Positions 1 to 11,652 of a stretch of 64,000 bases of DNA are shown here, piece after piece. The DNA lies in contig NW_013657653.1 of the NCBI RefSeq assembly GCF_000142905.1, forward strand, positions 124,001 to 188,000. The letters run 5' to 3'. The notes under the pieces were generated by a model. The model was not told the origin of the DNA. It ran no database searches and saw only the letters and a program-made list of their open reading frames with translations. The stretch is from Thecamonas trahens ATCC 50062. Its lineage: Eukaryota; Apusozoa; Apusomonadida; Apusomonadidae. Within the stretch, counting starts at the first letter, position 1. Each line of letters opens with the position of its first letter. A program made the translations under genes and the position numbers.

Positions 1-765
1 GTGACAAAGTCGCTGCCGCTGGCATTGGCAAGCGGCGTGGCCAAGCCTGCGGACATGGCGGGCGTGATTGAGGACATGAAAAGCCTGCTTGCGGCCGTCC
101 AGGTCTTTCTCGGCGCTGTCTCGGGCGCCCTTGCCGCCATCACCCGCTCAGAAGCCCACGAGAGAGGCATTGCTACCGACGACTCGGCTGTCGAGGCGGC
201 GGCGGCAGAGGAGCTTCGCGCCCGGAAGGCGACAGAGAAGGCCAAGGCCAAGGCAGAGCGCAAGCGGGCAAAGGCGCTGAAGAAGGCGAAGAAGAAGGGC
301 AAGGGTGGATACGCCGCTCTTGCCACCGATGACCACGGCGACCTTGGCACTGGTCTGGAAGCACGCGATGATGCTGCGGGACCGTCGCTCCTGATGTCGT
401 ACGCCGAGGCCTCGGCGACTGCCACCCATCGCCGTGTCGCGGTCTGGCGCAAGGTACAGCACCTCTCGTGGACGGTCTTACACCCGGCTGTTGCACGCAT
501 GGCGACGTCGCTGCTTGCGCTGAGCGGAGCGATGCGTGACGAGGCACTAGCACCGCGCCCGCAGCTGGCGCGCTATCTCGCCGCCGCATCGCCGTATCCA
601 GCGGATGCCGACGACTCGTTCATTGTTGTCGAGGACCCGGACCTCGACTTGGACACCGAGTCGGAGGTCGGGATTGTCGAGGTCCAGGAGCGCCGGCGCG
701 CGCCGTCGCTCTCGGCGTCCTCTAGCTCACTCTCGGCTTCATCGTTTTCGTCCGATGACGGATGA
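1..765 (+). CDS. 3' end of an unrecognised protein, Lys/Ala-rich coiled segment and acidic-Ser tail
   Basis: The frame is open from base 1, where a GTG sits only by chance, so this is the last ~254 residues of a gene that begins outside the window. Visible parts are a helical start, a highly charged Ala/Lys/Arg helix at about residues 65-100 that could be coiled coil or a nuclear signal, a central mixed region with a helical WTVLHPAVARMA segment, and an acidic stretch (DLDLDTESE) followed by a Ser-rich C terminus. I do not recognise a family. The stop TGA lies 75 bases from the end of the convergent Ras gene. GC-rich third positions argue that the frame is real. Function is unknown. Confidence 0.6.
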   Translation: MTKSLPLALASGVAKPADMAGVIEDMKSLLAAVQVFLGAVSGALAAITRSEAHERGIATDDSAVEAAAAEELRARKATEKAKAKAERKRAKALKKAKKKGKGGYAALATDDHGDLGTGLEARDDAAGPSLLMSYAEASATATHRRVAVWRKVQHLSWTVLHPAVARMATSLLALSGAMRDEALAPRPQLARYLAAASPYPADADDSFIVVEDPDLDLDTESEVGIVEVQERRRAPSLSASSSSLSASSFSSDDG

Positions 766-840
766 GGTGTGGAGCAGGTCGTTTACAGAGACATGCGTCA
801 AGGAATACAAAGTGGTGGTCGCGCTCGGCTGGCTGGGCGG

Positions 841-1410
841 TCAGAGAATGGCGCACCGCTTCTTGGGCTTGATCTTGCTGATGTCCTTGCCGGCGGCCTT
901 GGCCCGGGCATCGCGCATGGCACGGACAAGAGCGGCAAAGGTCTCGTGGATGTTGACATCGTCCTTAGCCGAGGTCTCGAAGAACGCGGCGCCGACTGAC
1001 TTTGCAAAGTCGGCACCCTCCGAGGTGCCGACCGCTCGCTGGTCTTCGAGGTCGGCCTTGTTGCCGACGATGACGGTGGGGACGCTGTCGGCGTCCTTCA
1101 CCCGCAGGGTGCGGGCCTGGATCTCGCGGGCCTCCTCGAGCGACTTGGTGTCGGTGATGGTGTACGCGATGATGAATCCCTCGCCGGAGCGGATCCACTG
1201 CGAGGAGAGGGCAGAGAACTCCTCCTGCCCGGCCGTGTCGAGGATGTCGAGGAGGCAGACGTCCGAGTCGATGACCACCTGCTTGCGGTACGAGTCCTCG
1301 ATTGTCGGGTCGTACTGGAGAATAAAGTGGTTGTGCAGGTAGCGCATAGTGATGGCAGACTTGCCGGCGCCACCGGAGCCCAGAACGACAATGTGGTACT
1401 CGGTAGCCAT
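841..1410 (-). CDS. Ras-family small GTPase with CAAX box
   Basis: 189 residues, the usual Ras length. All five G motifs are visible: G1 GSGGAGKSA (residues 11-19, with the glycines equivalent to Ras G12 and G13 kept), effector/G2 YDPTIEDSY, G3 DTAGQEEF with the catalytic Gln, G4 NKAD and G5 ETSAK. The tail is Lys-rich (KPKKR) and ends in CAIL. By known CAAX rules a terminal Leu favours geranylgeranylation, so the protein should be attached to the inner face of the plasma membrane as a GTP/GDP switch. The ATG gives an N terminus collinear with animal Ras (MATEYHIVVLG). It is intronless and convergent with the gene ending at 765. Ras or Rap-like subfamily placement needs a tree. Confidence 0.95.
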   Translation of the reverse strand: MATEYHIVVLGSGGAGKSAITMRYLHNHFILQYDPTIEDSYRKQVVIDSDVCLLDILDTAGQEEFSALSSQWIRSGEGFIIAYTITDTKSLEEAREIQARTLRVKDADSVPTVIVGNKADLEDQRAVGTSEGADFAKSVGAAFFETSAKDDVNIHETFAALVRAMRDARAKAAGKDISKIKPKKRCAIL

Positions 1411-1507
1411 GATGCTGATGCTGATGTTGTTTTGATGATGGTTGTGTGGAGGCCCATGTCAGCCAAGAACGGGAAAACAATCATTGGTTTTATTGTTGAC
1501 ACGAGTT

Positions 1508-1539
1508 GCCCCCAAACGGGGCCGTGCCCCAAACGGGGC
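1508..1539. repeat. Two tandem short hairpins between Ras and acyl-CoA synthetase genes
   Basis: Two near-identical units, each built as GCCCC(C)-AAAC-GGGGC, lie at 1508-1522 and 1526-1539. Each can fold into a GC stem with an AAAC loop. They sit about 100 bases upstream of the Ras start and about 75 bases downstream of the acyl-CoA synthetase stop (both genes on the minus strand). They could act in the Ras promoter, in 3'-end formation of the upstream transcript, or have no role. Confidence 0.5.
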
Positions 1540-1615
1540 CGCTGCGCGCCGCTTTCGATGGCAGACGAGGAAAACGAAAGAACGAAAGAACGACACAACG
1601 CCCCGATGTTGTCTT

Positions 1616-3487
1616 CTAGTTGGACGAGTTGTAGTCGGGATGCTCGGGGTCGGTGGGGAGGATGTAGTCGCCGAGGTCGTCGCGGAGCTGGCGCTTGAGG
1701 ACCTTGCCGGTTGCGGTGTAGGGCAGAGCGTCAACAAAGACAACGTCGTCCGGGATCTGCCACTTGGCGACCTTGGTCGTCATATGCTTGGCGATGTTGG
1801 CCTTGATCTCCTCGTCCGACTTGCCAGCCTTGACGGCAGCCGGCGAGCGGATGGCGACCATGAGCGGGCGCTCTTCCCACTTGGAGTGCTTGACGCCGAT
1901 GACGGCCACCTCGGACACATCCGGATGGCCCATGGCAGCGTTCTCCAGCTCGATGGACGAGATCCACTCGCCGCCCGACTTGACGAGCGACGCACCATTG
2001 ATCATGTCCTTCATGCGGTCGGTGATGTTGACATATCCGTCCTCGTTCATCGTCGCCACGTCGCCGGTGGTCATCCACCCGTCGGCGGCAAAGGTGTCGG
2101 CATCCTCGCCATCGCGCTTGTAGTACGCCGACGCCACCCACGGACCACGGACCTTGATCATACCGGGCGTCTTGCCGTCATGCGGCACCTGCTCGTCGTT
2201 TTCGTCGGTTACCTTGACGTCGATGCCGAACATCCGCCGGCCCTGCTTGGACTGGACCTGGTCGAGCATCTCGTCAGGCGACAGGTCGTCGTGCTTGGGC
2301 AGCGGGTTGGAGATGACGCCCAGCGGCGAGGTCTCGGTCATGCCCCACGCATGAACCACAAACGTGTCCAGTTGGTCGCGGAAGGCCTCAATCATGGCTC
2401 GAGGCGCTGCCGAGCCGCCGATGATGACCCGCTTCAGCTCGAGCGCCTCGGCAGGCGCAATCTCCGGATGCTCGGCCAGGTACTGGAAGAACATGGTCCA
2501 CACCGACGGAACGCCGAACGAAACGTTGACCTTGTAGTCGCGCATGAGTTCAAAGACCGACTGGCCGTCGAGGTTGGGCCCCGGCAGCACCAGCGACGAG
2601 CCGCACATCTGCGCCGCGTACGGGATGCCCCACGCGTTGACGTGGAAGAGCGGGACAATGAGCATCGCCGTGTCGCGAGATGACAGCGCCAGCGAGTCGG
2701 CTGCACACGCACCGTACGCATGCAGCATGGTCGACCGATGCGAGTACAGCACGCCCTTGGGGTTACCTGTCGTCCCCGAGGTGTAGCACAGCGCCGCCGC
2801 CCGGCGTTCGTCAAAGACCGGCCATTCAAACTCGGTCGACGCTGCACCGACCATGTCCTCGTAGCAGAGAAGCGGCACATCGCCAAGTGCGCGGACCACA
2901 TCCGAGTCTGGCGCCGGCATGTGATCGACATCGGTGAGGGCGACAACGGCCTTGAGCGACGACGGGAGCCGGTCGGCGACGGCAGCGACGAGCGGGAGGA
3001 AGGTCGAGTCGACAAACAGAGCCTTGTCCTCGGCGTGGTTCATGATGTACGCCACCTGATCCGGATGCAAACGCGGGTTGAGGGTGTGGTTAATGAGCCC
3101 CGAGCCCGAGACCGCCATGTACAGCTCGAGATGGCGATGAGTGTTCCACGCCAGGGTGCCGGCCACATCAGAGCCACCTAGGCCCAGCTCATGACGAAGC
3201 ACATTGGCGAGGGCCTTGCTCCGATGACCGATCTCCGCCCAGGTATGTTCCACCGTGGGCCCTTCCACCGTCTTGGTCACCACCTTGACATTCGGATGGA
3301 CTTCGGTCACGTGGTCCAGGAGCGACGAGATGAGCATGGGCTGGTCATGCATAAGTCCGTTGATAGGCGGCGCGTGGTCACTGCTCGCTCTTCCAGCTGC
3401 GGCGCTCAAGCCACGTGAAGCCCACATGCAGGCCACACTGCGCGCCGTGGTCTGCCCAAGGAGGCTATGACGTGCAATGCGAAACAT
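1616..3487 (-). CDS. Acyl-CoA synthetase (AMP-forming, medium/long-chain type), probably mitochondrial
   Basis: 623 residues from the ATG at 3487. An in-frame start 39 bases further upstream adds only a Pro-rich leader. The N terminus ([16 protein letters not shown]) is basic, hydroxylated and without acids, like a mitochondrial targeting peptide. ANL-superfamily motifs appear in order: P-loop [12 protein letters not shown] (235-246), GMTETSPLG (382-390), DGWMTTGD (469-476), hinge DRMKD (490-494), KSGGEW (503-508) and the adenylation Lys in TGK (K595). The enzyme should activate a fatty acid with ATP and CoA. The oddity is a six-residue insertion, NGASLV, between the hinge and KSGGEW, where close AlkK/ACSF2-like relatives run straight through. 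Intronless. Confidence 0.92.
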   Translation of the reverse strand: MFRIARHSLLGQTTARSVACMWASRGLSAAAGRASSDHAPPINGLMHDQPMLISSLLDHVTEVHPNVKVVTKTVEGPTVEHTWAEIGHRSKALANVLRHELGLGGSDVAGTLAWNTHRHLELYMAVSGSGLINHTLNPRLHPDQVAYIMNHAEDKALFVDSTFLPLVAAVADRLPSSLKAVVALTDVDHMPAPDSDVVRALGDVPLLCYEDMVGAASTEFEWPVFDERRAAALCYTSGTTGNPKGVLYSHRSTMLHAYGACAADSLALSSRDTAMLIVPLFHVNAWGIPYAAQMCGSSLVLPGPNLDGQSVFELMRDYKVNVSFGVPSVWTMFFQYLAEHPEIAPAEALELKRVIIGGSAAPRAMIEAFRDQLDTFVVHAWGMTETSPLGVISNPLPKHDDLSPDEMLDQVQSKQGRRMFGIDVKVTDENDEQVPHDGKTPGMIKVRGPWVASAYYKRDGEDADTFAADGWMTTGDVATMNEDGYVNITDRMKDMINGASLVKSGGEWISSIELENAAMGHPDVSEVAVIGVKHSKWEERPLMVAIRSPAAVKAGKSDEEIKANIAKHMTTKVAKWQIPDDVVFVDALPYTATGKVLKRQLRDDLGDYILPTDPEHPDYNSSN

Positions 3488-3847
3488 AGTCGAACAAAAG
3501 GGTTTGTGCGGGGGTGGGTGAGTCAAGTCTACCGTCTTTGCCTCCCTCCCTCCCTCGTCTCCGCCCGCTTCTGCGGTGCTTCCTCCCTCCCCACTTTCGG
3601 CCCAAGTTGGAAAAGACGGACATGCCGCATCTCGCCGACGTATTCACCGACGGATTTTACCGCGTGGAACACCGCCAGTCCACTCGGCTGTGGACAGGCG
3701 GTCGGCACGATGGGGGCAAGAGGTGATCGGAAAGGTTGTGTGGGGGCATGTGCGATGCGAGGAGTTGGAGGTGGTCCACTCGGTCGGCTACGCGACGTGT
3801 GCCGGTTCACCTGCAGGCGGCCATGTTTTGTTGTGAGAAGACACGAT
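3488..3847. other. Intergenic stretch with a 12-bp hairpin
   Basis: Upstream region of the acyl-CoA synthetase gene and downstream of the next minus-strand gene. A stem at 3672-3683 pairs with 3690-3701 (ccgccagtccac against gtggacaggcgg, one mismatch, loop tcggct). A CCCTCC-type pyrimidine/purine tract lies at about 3540-3560. No gene seen. Confidence 0.45.
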
Positions 3848-6800
3848 TCATGGAAGGTGCGAGGCTTTCGGCTTGGGCGGCGAGATGTGGGTTGATGTGC
3901 TCGGCAAGAGGGAAAGAGTATGATCGTCGACAGCCACGCCATCGCAGAGAGCGTGTCGTGGCTCCAGCAGCAACGGGCTGCTGCCGCAGGATCGTGGCCG
4001 TCTTCGCCACTTGCGTGTGTTCGAGTCTGGCGAGAGCCATTCGGCACATCGGCTGACCACGGTATCGCCAGAAGGAGTAAGAAGCGCGAGATCGGCCGGC
4101 CCGAGACCAGCTAGCGCCGAGGCCGTACCGCCCATTGGCACGACCACGCACGGATCGGCTTCGATCAGCGCCACCGGCGGCTTGCTCCCCGCCCCGGCAG
4201 CGAGGCTGACGACGCGCACATAGTCAACCGACTCGCACATCCCGGGCGTCAATCGGCTTGAGCCTATAGCCCGACCGATGCCCATCCACACTGGATCAAT
4301 CCAAGACAGAACAAGACTGCCAGTCTCGGCATCGTCGGCGCCGGTGGCCACGACGCACCCGCATCCGTCGGCTCGGGCGCACACTGCTTCACCGGCAAGA
4401 ACACGGCCAGTTTCAAGGGAGCAGACAACCTTGACGTTGCGGCTTCCAACCAGCGGCCGCGACTCGATGACGGCAGGATTGCTGTCACTCCTCAAATCAA
4501 GCGCGGTCATCCACAGCCGCCCATCGTCGTGGCCAGCGGCATACACCCGGACCCGCGAGCCAGCGAGCTCGTGCCCAACAGACAGCTGATCGCCTGTCCA
4601 CACCAGGATCGTTGTCGCCACACCGAGTTGTTGCAGGACAAATCCAGTGGCTGCCTTTCCGACTGCGATCGAGACAGAGAATCGCGGTGCCTCGACAGCT
4701 TCGTCCACCCCGCCCGCCAGCACCTGGCCCGTCCACATGCCACACGGAAAGACGAGACCCGAGCTCGATCCGAGTGCATACACAGCCACGGCGTCACGGG
4801 TCCACACACACGCCCACTCGCCAGTTGATTCGACGGCAAGGACATTGTAAACGGCACTCACGCGCCGCACACTCGGAATCGCCGGCAACAGCTCGTTCGC
4901 TGCCGCAAGCGCTGGGCCCAGGCCAACAGGCACACCGCTCGTTGGCTCGTAGGGAACAAAGATGGACCCGATAGCCATACCAGACAGAAGTCTTAGGAAC
5001 TGCAACCGCATCTGGCTTGAGTCCCACGCCATGCCACCGCCATTTCAACCGGGCATGAGCCACATCGAGCGAGAATACAAGAGGGCCGCTGCGGTGGCAC
5101 ACAGTCACAAGCAGCTCGTCATCGCGCATGCGTCCGCAGATGATGCCATCAGCCATGGTGACATCCAAGGAGATTACGGCACGGCGACTGAGAGTGCCAG
5201 CTTCCACGGTGTACAGCACCACAGCAGCGTGCGCAAGATCGAGAGTGACAATGGTCGACGGGTCGATGACCCGCGGACGGAGGAGCAGGCGGCCTTCGGG
5301 CACCGGTGCAACATTGAGCCCACAGCCAGGCGCAGTCCATATCACACCCATCGTACATGCAGCGACCGACTCGTCTGGAAGCACGTCCAGTTCAAAGGCC
5401 TGTAGCAAGCCATGGCGCCAGGTTCCGATCCGCTCCTCAACAACAACACGGGCACCGGGCAGCGGCGGATGCGCAAACAGCGCAACTACATCATCAAACA
5501 CCCCCAGCCACAACTTAGCCCGCTCAGCAGCCAGCGGGTGCCACTTGGCATTGATCGGAGCCAGAGCCACCCGGCCTGACCTGTTGACGGGTGCCACAAG
5601 AGCCGTAGAGGCAATGGCACGGCTCTGGCCCGACAGATGCAACGCGTCAACTATGACAGGTTCAAAGACAAGGAGACCGCCACCGAGGGTGTTAGATTGC
5701 GCTCTTGGCTCCGGTTCTTGAACGGCGACAGAAATCCTGTTCTTGACGGCCGCGACAGCAAGAAGGCTGGAGCCGACCGGCGTGCGCCAGCCGAGCACAC
5801 GCGGCCGCGCCAACGCCAAGGCGCTGGCAACCTCCCAGATCCGACCGGAGACACGGCCGACCGCGCTGACACGGATCATTCGTGTCTCGCTCAACCAGGT
5901 CATTGTCCAAGTCCATGGACCTAGAGAAGCAGCAGGCGAGCAAAGCTGCAGGATGCGGAGAGTCGGCTCGGGCGCAGCCTCGTAGACGCAGACCACAGCC
6001 ATCGCCGCATTGGCAGCTAGAACGTAGTAGCTTGAACCATCGTCGCAGAGTCGGTGCAACGAAAGACTCGCACCCGGAACAGAAGCGTCAAAGTTGTCCA
6101 GCACAGTTGAGCACACAGACGCAGCCATCACATCGGACGCGACCCGAGCGACGGCAAGCCGCCCGCTTGTCTCGGCCCAGACAACGTGGACACCGCCATT
6201 TGCAAATGCGGCCAGATCAACACAGGCAACACTGTTGCTGACCAGCTCGATCACGCGGCGAGTGACAATGTCGACTGCCACAAGCGAGCCATCGGCACGA
6301 TGAAGCACAAGCCAGGCAACATCGTCAGCCAGATGAACGTCACCCACATTCGCCACCAGCAGCGGGGACACGCACCACGGCAGTTCACGGGACCAGCCCT
6401 CGGCGTCCAACCGAGCGAGACACTCGCCATTCTCGACTGCATATACCGCAAGATGGGAAGCAGCAGTACTTGGGGTGTACCACACAGCAGCAAGTCGCCC
6501 ATCGGAAGCCAGGACACAGCTCGAATCAGCTGCCCGCATCGGCACATCTGCGAGGACCCGGCGCGGCGTACCATGAACTACGGCAACGACAAGAACAACA
6601 TCAGACGCAAGATGTACAACCATGACCGGAGCATGTGCCGCTGCCACCACCTTGAGCGGCATGTCCGGAAGATCCAGTTGGCGAGTCGAGCCGTCCGCCA
6701 CGCCCAGAACGTAGAGTACCGCCGGCGACCGGGTGACAAACGTCAGGAAGAGCATCGGATGCAGCCAGTGTACCTCGGCCATTCCAGATGGTACAGATGG

Positions 6801-7394
6801 CCACGGGGCAAGATCAACAAGAGGAGCTGCGCCTGCGTCGCCGACTTCACCCTCGTTGACAGAGAGGGGCAAGATCGGTGACGGGGACGGCGGCGATGGC
6901 GACGATGAACGGGATGAACGGGATGGCGGTGGCGATGGCGATGGGTACAGCGACGGCGATGGCGGCACCACAACCTGCATCTCATTCGGGTTCTCTGCTG
7001 AAGAGGCAGAGCGAGATAGCGATGACGACGCAGCTGGAAGCGGGACGATCGGATGGATGGCGCCTGCAGACCCTACTTGCTGCTGCTCCGGGGGGAGTCT
7101 GGACGAGCAGCAGCCTGCGGCGGCCAGACGCAGGGCAATGACAAGCCGAACTGGTCCCGATCCCTCACCATCAGCCACCGCTACTGACGCGGATCCATTG
7201 TCGACAGCTGCACACCATGCTGGCCACCGTTCAGCCTCGGCCGGCGCGAGCGGATGGTCAAGAGGGACAATGCACCAGCCGAGGCGGAGCTCGACGTTGA
7301 AGGCACACGGAGCCTTGGCCTTGGATACCAGCCGGACACACCGCTCAGCATCCAAAACCAGCTCACCACCCAGTTTGGCAACGGGTATGGCCAT
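3848..7394 (-). CDS. Large beta-rich protein of unknown function, frame broken once
   Basis: Two overlapping minus-strand frames form one gene. The first runs from the ATG at 7394 (MAIPVAKLGGELVLDAER, preferred to an upstream in-frame Met because the leader looks like UTR). The second carries the last ~390 residues to 3848. The switch lies at about 4975-5060; removing one G from the GGG near 5025 or a very small intron would join them. The joined protein has about 1,180 residues. It has many short alternating hydrophobic strands with Val/Ala/Gly and WxxDG-like turns, as in a beta-propeller, plus a Ser/Pro-rich linker with Glu/Gln around residues 150-230. There is no signal peptide or membrane span. 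I recognise no family; WD40-like propeller is a guess from texture only. Confidence 0.6.
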
Positions 7395-8010
7395 GGCGGA
7401 CAGTGGCGGCGGCGGAGAGCGGTGGTGCGGGCAGCCGGACTTTGGCGCGGTGAGCACCTGCGATTTAGAGCGGCCAGGTGCATGCCATCTGCACGACGCA
7501 GCCTTTGTTCCCACCGCCGCTCTCCCTTCTCCCTTCTTTGCTTGACGTTCAATCAGCCTTTCATGTCCGATCGAGCTGCTTTAGGAGCCAACGGCCCTTC
7601 TGGCTGGGATGCCCCGTATCGCATCATGCTCGTCTCCGACTCAGGCAAGCGATCCTTGCCGTCGATCTCGCCTTGCCGGCCATGGTGGGCAAGTACATGT
7701 CCGTGTCTGAGACTGTACTGGCTTTGAGGCGGATAGCTAGCACTGACATCAGTATAGGCCACACATACCCGATCAAGCTGTGATGGACACTATCGATGTC
7801 CCTGGCCGCCATGGTCGACCCGTTCATGTCCGTCACCGGGCCTGCCCCTGCGTCACATTCTGCAGCCACACACACTGGCACGTTTCGGTGGATAGCTGGG
7901 ACGAAATATCACCACCTCTCCCACCCTTCCTCGTACGGGCGAAGCAGAGTCTTGAGACAGGCAGCACCAAGAAGGGAAGCAACATAGTCCAGAAGAGACA
8001 GAAGTTCTGA

Positions 8011-8051
<41 letters not shown>

Positions 8052-8082
8052 GTTTGTGTTTGTGTGTGTCGACTGGTTGGTC
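7395..8082. other. Divergent promoter region with GT microsatellite
   Basis: This stretch separates the start of the unknown beta-rich gene (minus) from the ankyrin-DHHC gene (plus), so it must hold both promoters. The only clear structure is the GT repeat near the plus-strand gene. No RNA gene or small ORF with coding character was found. Confidence 0.5.
8014..8047 (+). repeat. (GT)17 microsatellite
   Basis: An uninterrupted GT dinucleotide run ends 36 bases before the chosen ATG of the DHHC gene. It is open in that reading frame and adds a Cys-Val repeat if an upstream start is assumed, which is why it should not be annotated as protein. Probably 5' UTR or promoter. Confidence 0.9.
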
Positions 8083-10134
8083 ATGGGTGTGAATGCTGAG
8101 CAGTTTGAGGCCGCCATGCTGGCTGCCAAGCGCGGTGATGTCCTCGCTCTCCACCGAGTCCTCACCATGGGCACGGCGAGTCTATCCTCTTTGGGCGGCG
8201 GGGCATCGTTTGATCCATTGGCTTTGGCAGGGTTAGGCTCTTTACAGGATGTGGTGGGCGCAGAGTCGGGCAGAGCTGCCTCGGCCGAGCATGTGCCGGT
8301 GGCTCCTGTGCCTGCTGCCGGTCGGACGGACGCAGGAGAGGCGACAGCCATCACAACAGTGTCGGACACGGCGGGTGGCACTTTGCTGCACTATGCAGCG
8401 CTGCGAAACCAGATCACGGTGGCAGTGTACTTGCTTGATCCGCCGCCACCGGTCGTTCGGTCCTCGCCGGTCCAGCCCGGATCAACAGGTGAGACGCCGC
8501 TGCATTGGGCGGCCCGCGGCGGGCACTGTACTATGCTGGCGCTTCTGCTTCGAGCTGGTGGTGAGGCTCTGATTGAGACGCCCAACTCGCTTGGCATGTC
8601 GCCGCTGCACTATGCGGTAGCCTTTGACCACGCGTACGCCACCGCGTACCTGGTACTCCGCGGAGCTGACGTCGATTCGCGCGACGCGCAAGGCAAGACG
8701 GCACTGGCCTGGTGCGCGGTACAGTGCAAGCCGACAATGGCCAAGGCCCTTGTCAAGCTTGGCGCCTCGCTGGATGTGCGGGATGCGTACGGCGACACGC
8801 CACTGCTTGTGGCGGCGCGGCAGGGCGAAGTGGACATGGCTGATGAGCTGGTGGCGTCACCGGCCGACTACGACCAGGTCAAGGACCGCAGTGGGGAGAG
8901 CGCCGGTGACATGCTGCGGCGTAATGTGCGCGAGGCGGCACACGAGGGTGTTCGCGAGGGCCTGGCCATGTGGACGGTGGCATGGTTCTGGCTTCCGCCG
9001 TCGCAGCGATGGAAGGCAACAGTGGCGCTCATGACGGTTGTTCCACCGGCGCTGATGCTTGTGCTGGCATTTGCGCCGTGGTACATGATGCTTCCGCTGA
9101 TGATGTTCCTGGTTGTTGGCTCGCGGCGCCTGTTGTCCCCGTATTGGCCGCAGCCGTGGCAGCGGTCGCCGAGCCAGGTTGCCTTCTTCATTGTCCTCTA
9201 TCTGCTCTCGGCCGGCGCGTACTTTATGCACCTTGCGCCGGCCTCGAGCCACTACTTTACGGCACACCTGCTGTTTCTAGCCTTCAATCCTGTCTTTATG
9301 TACTGCTACGTCACCCTTGTCCGGTCGGATGCCGGGACGATCGAGCGTGACGCGCGCGATGAGACGCTCTTCATCTCGATTGTGGACGAGGAGCTCGAGC
9401 AGCGGCTGGCGGCTGACGCGTCGACACTGTCGCTGCTGCGGTCGGGCGGTGAGTCCTCACTGGACAAGGAGCCGCGGAGCGCAGAGCATGCGATGGGCAA
9501 GGCGCACGAAGAGCTCCCGACGCTGGACCGCCTCTGCTCGACGTGTCTTGTGGAGCGGCCGCTGCGATCCAAGCACTGCCGGCTGTGCGGACGGTGCGTG
9601 CCGCGGTTCGACCATCACTGCCCGTGGGTCAACACCTGCATCGGCCTGCACAACCATCCGGTATTTGTGGCGACGAACGCTGGCATTGTCGTGCTGCACT
9701 CGTCGTTTATCTTCTTCTACCTGCTGTACGTCACCAATACGCCGGGCCTGCCGAACAAGATGATCCCAGTGCTCCCGTTCCTGACCGAGACGTGGCAAAA
9801 GACGACGGCAATCACGGCGCTAGCTTACTTTCACTTTCTCAATCTCGCCTGGCTCTCAGCGCTTCTCGCCCAACACGTATACAATGGCGTGGTGCGCAAC
9901 TTTACGACCAACGAGTCGGCCAACTGGAACCGGTATGTCCACTTTAAGGCGCGCGGAACCGGCAAGTTCCACAACCCGTTCACCTCGACCTGGCTCAACA
10001 ACGTCTCGGACTTTCTGCAGATTCGGCTGACGCCGGGCTCGCGCATCCGCGACTACTACGACCTGTACTCACTCGACCAATTGACGGCCGATGGCGGCAT
10101 GGTGCCGAGCATGCGGCGGTCGACTGGAGTATAA
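8083..10134 (+). CDS. Ankyrin-repeat DHHC protein S-palmitoyltransferase (Akr1/ZDHHC17 type)
   Basis: 683 residues from the ATG at 8083, chosen because everything upstream is the GT repeat. Ankyrin repeats span about residues 98-270 ([56 protein letters not shown]). Hydrophobic spans follow at about 300-345, 370-390 and 395-415. The zinc-binding Cys-rich domain starts near 484 (CSTC, RSKHC, CGRCV) and holds DHHC at 510-513. Two more spans follow, then NFTTNE near 606, matching the TTxE motif. The enzyme transfers palmitate to Cys of membrane proteins, probably at Golgi or endosomes, and the ankyrin repeats recruit substrates. Intronless. It converges on the next gene with a gap of only 13 bases. 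Confidence 0.95.
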   Translation: MGVNAEQFEAAMLAAKRGDVLALHRVLTMGTASLSSLGGGASFDPLALAGLGSLQDVVGAESGRAASAEHVPVAPVPAAGRTDAGEATAITTVSDTAGGTLLHYAALRNQITVAVYLLDPPPPVVRSSPVQPGSTGETPLHWAARGGHCTMLALLLRAGGEALIETPNSLGMSPLHYAVAFDHAYATAYLVLRGADVDSRDAQGKTALAWCAVQCKPTMAKALVKLGASLDVRDAYGDTPLLVAARQGEVDMADELVASPADYDQVKDRSGESAGDMLRRNVREAAHEGVREGLAMWTVAWFWLPPSQRWKATVALMTVVPPALMLVLAFAPWYMMLPLMMFLVVGSRRLLSPYWPQPWQRSPSQVAFFIVLYLLSAGAYFMHLAPASSHYFTAHLLFLAFNPVFMYCYVTLVRSDAGTIERDARDETLFISIVDEELEQRLAADASTLSLLRSGGESSLDKEPRSAEHAMGKAHEELPTLDRLCSTCLVERPLRSKHCRLCGRCVPRFDHHCPWVNTCIGLHNHPVFVATNAGIVVLHSSFIFFYLLYVTNTPGLPNKMIPVLPFLTETWQKTTAITALAYFHFLNLAWLSALLAQHVYNGVVRNFTTNESANWNRYVHFKARGTGKFHNPFTSTWLNNVSDFLQIRLTPGSRIRDYYDLYSLDQLTADGGMVPSMRRSTGV

Positions 10135-10147
10135 ATCACAATAGACG

Positions 10148-11016
10148 TCAGAATGTGGCGCCCGTCGCCTCGAGCCATGCCATCAGCTCGGCCTCAGTGA
10201 CCGGCGTCATGGCGCTGATGTGGGCTCGAGACGGCGAGGAGGCAAAAGCGTGGGCGGCCGAGTCGACTCCAAGCTTACGTGCGCTGTTTTGATGGCATGC
10301 ATCAAGTCCTCGACATGTTCGGCAAGGGTGTGAATGCCATGGGCAGCAAGGAACGAGAGCACGCCGTCCTCGTCCATGGCGAGGGTGTCCGGATGGGTGA
10401 CGCGATCGTCAACGTCAGCCGCCGCCAGCAGAGCGTTGACCTCATCGATAAGCTCCTCGTCCTGAACCTCGTCGACGAGCTCATGGGTGAGAGCCAGAGC
10501 CTGGCGCACCTCCATCCGCATCGCGTCCGATGGCGAGAGAGTGTTCAGGCGGGCCTCCACAAAGGGCCACGCTACCTCGAGCGAGTACATCTCGATCGCC
10601 TCGTCAGCCGACAACCGACCCGGTGCTAGAGCTACTGGCGTCGGCCAAAGCGAGGCGTGGATGGCGCTAGGCAGACCGAGGCGGATCATGAGCGTCTCAA
10701 ACTCGTCGCGCGGGAGCATGGACTTGGCGGCGCGGTCGGGATCATCGCAGCTGGCCGCCAGCCGCCAGGCAGCCTCGAACTCATCGCGCCGCTGTAGAAT
10801 GTCCGAGACCCATTTTGCCCTGTGCACCGTTACCGCCGCCGAGCCTCCAGCGCCCACCCGCGTGTCACCAGCGCAAAAGCGGCCCGACTCGAGGCCGAGC
10901 GTCGACTTGGCCAGTGTGGTCAGCTCCGACTGGCGGACGACGCCGGTGGTCAGCGCTAGCTGCAGCTCGGACGCAGAGAGCGAGTCAATCACTCCTGCAC
11001 GGAGCATGGCGGGCAA
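10148..11016 (-). CDS. Conserved-looking helical protein of unknown function, frame break near C terminus
   Basis: The continuous frame runs from 11016 to a TGA at 10207. Its last ~30 residues (RPPTLLPPRRLEP) look like an out-of-frame tail. One extra A in the AAAA run (minus strand, 10287-10290) switches to a frame ending AELMAWLEATGATF with TGA at 10148-10150, which has far better coding character. A splice (GTAAGC donor at 10278, AG at 10193) is a weaker alternative. The protein is ~289 residues, mostly helical, acidic in its second half (VDEVQDEELIDEVNAL). No membrane span or known domain is visible. Divergent from the CCDC13-like gene. Function unknown. Confidence 0.65.
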
Positions 11017-11652
11017 GTTGCTTTCCGGAGAGGGGGGAGGGCGAGTGTGCGGGTGAGGTGGTGGTGGTGGCGGTGGGCTGGGGGTGGGTGGGCGGAGCGA
11101 GTCGGCAAGTCGGCGCGGGGCGGACGCGCAACACGTGCACCAGGCACATCACCGACATGGCAGCAGTCACATGGTGAGTCACTCGTTGTCCAAGCGTGGG
11201 AGAAGGGACTCGGAGAACGGGTGATGGATGGGAGGCAGCATATCAAGCCTTTGCCCATAGTCATGGCTTGATCCAACAAATGATGAATGATGATGATGCC
11301 CAGGCACATCGCTCAGATGATCGAGCATGGCCCTGATGTAGGGTTCCCGTCTCCCGTCACAGCGAGCGACAAATGGCTCGTTTGGCGCCAATTTGGCGAG
11401 CAGCCAGTCGCAGTCAACAACACACATAAAATGAACGATTAATCATGGGGGAAGGGGGGGGGGGGGGGGAGAGGCCCGTTGGCGACGGGTAGTGGCGGGC
11501 GAGGGTGAGGTTGTGGGACACCAGTCTCTTGCGGGCAGGGAAACCAGGGACAGGGACTCTGTGTTTGAGAGGCGTGAGAGAGGCTTGGGGAGTCGACAGC
11601 ACAAAGGAAGGACATTGATTGTCGTGGGGAGTAGAGCGAGTTTGTGGGCCAT
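11017..11652. other. Divergent promoter region with G16 run
   Basis: Shared upstream region of the unknown minus-strand gene and the CCDC13-like gene. It holds a G-run at 11454-11469 and a short perfect stem CCCGT/ACGGG at about 11477-11491. A C-rich tract (coding sense) lies 16-26 bases before the minus-strand start. No gene seen. Confidence 0.5.

Noticed and set aside
605-1342. Plus-strand open frame opposite Ras
   Set aside because: Antisense of a clearly conserved Ras gene; its sequence is Arg/Ser shadow text.
1442-2683. Long plus-strand open frame (413 codons) opposite the acyl-CoA synthetase
   Set aside because: It mirrors GC-rich coding sequence on the other strand; composition is Arg/His/Gly-rich with no motif.
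8014-8082. Cys-Val repeat N terminus of the DHHC protein
   Set aside because: It is a translated GT microsatellite; the natural start is the ATG at 8083.
10193-10278. GT-AG intron of 86 bases near the end of the 10148-11016 gene
   Set aside because: Possible, but a single missing A at 10287-10290 explains the frame and keeps more protein-like sequence, matching the pattern in other genes.
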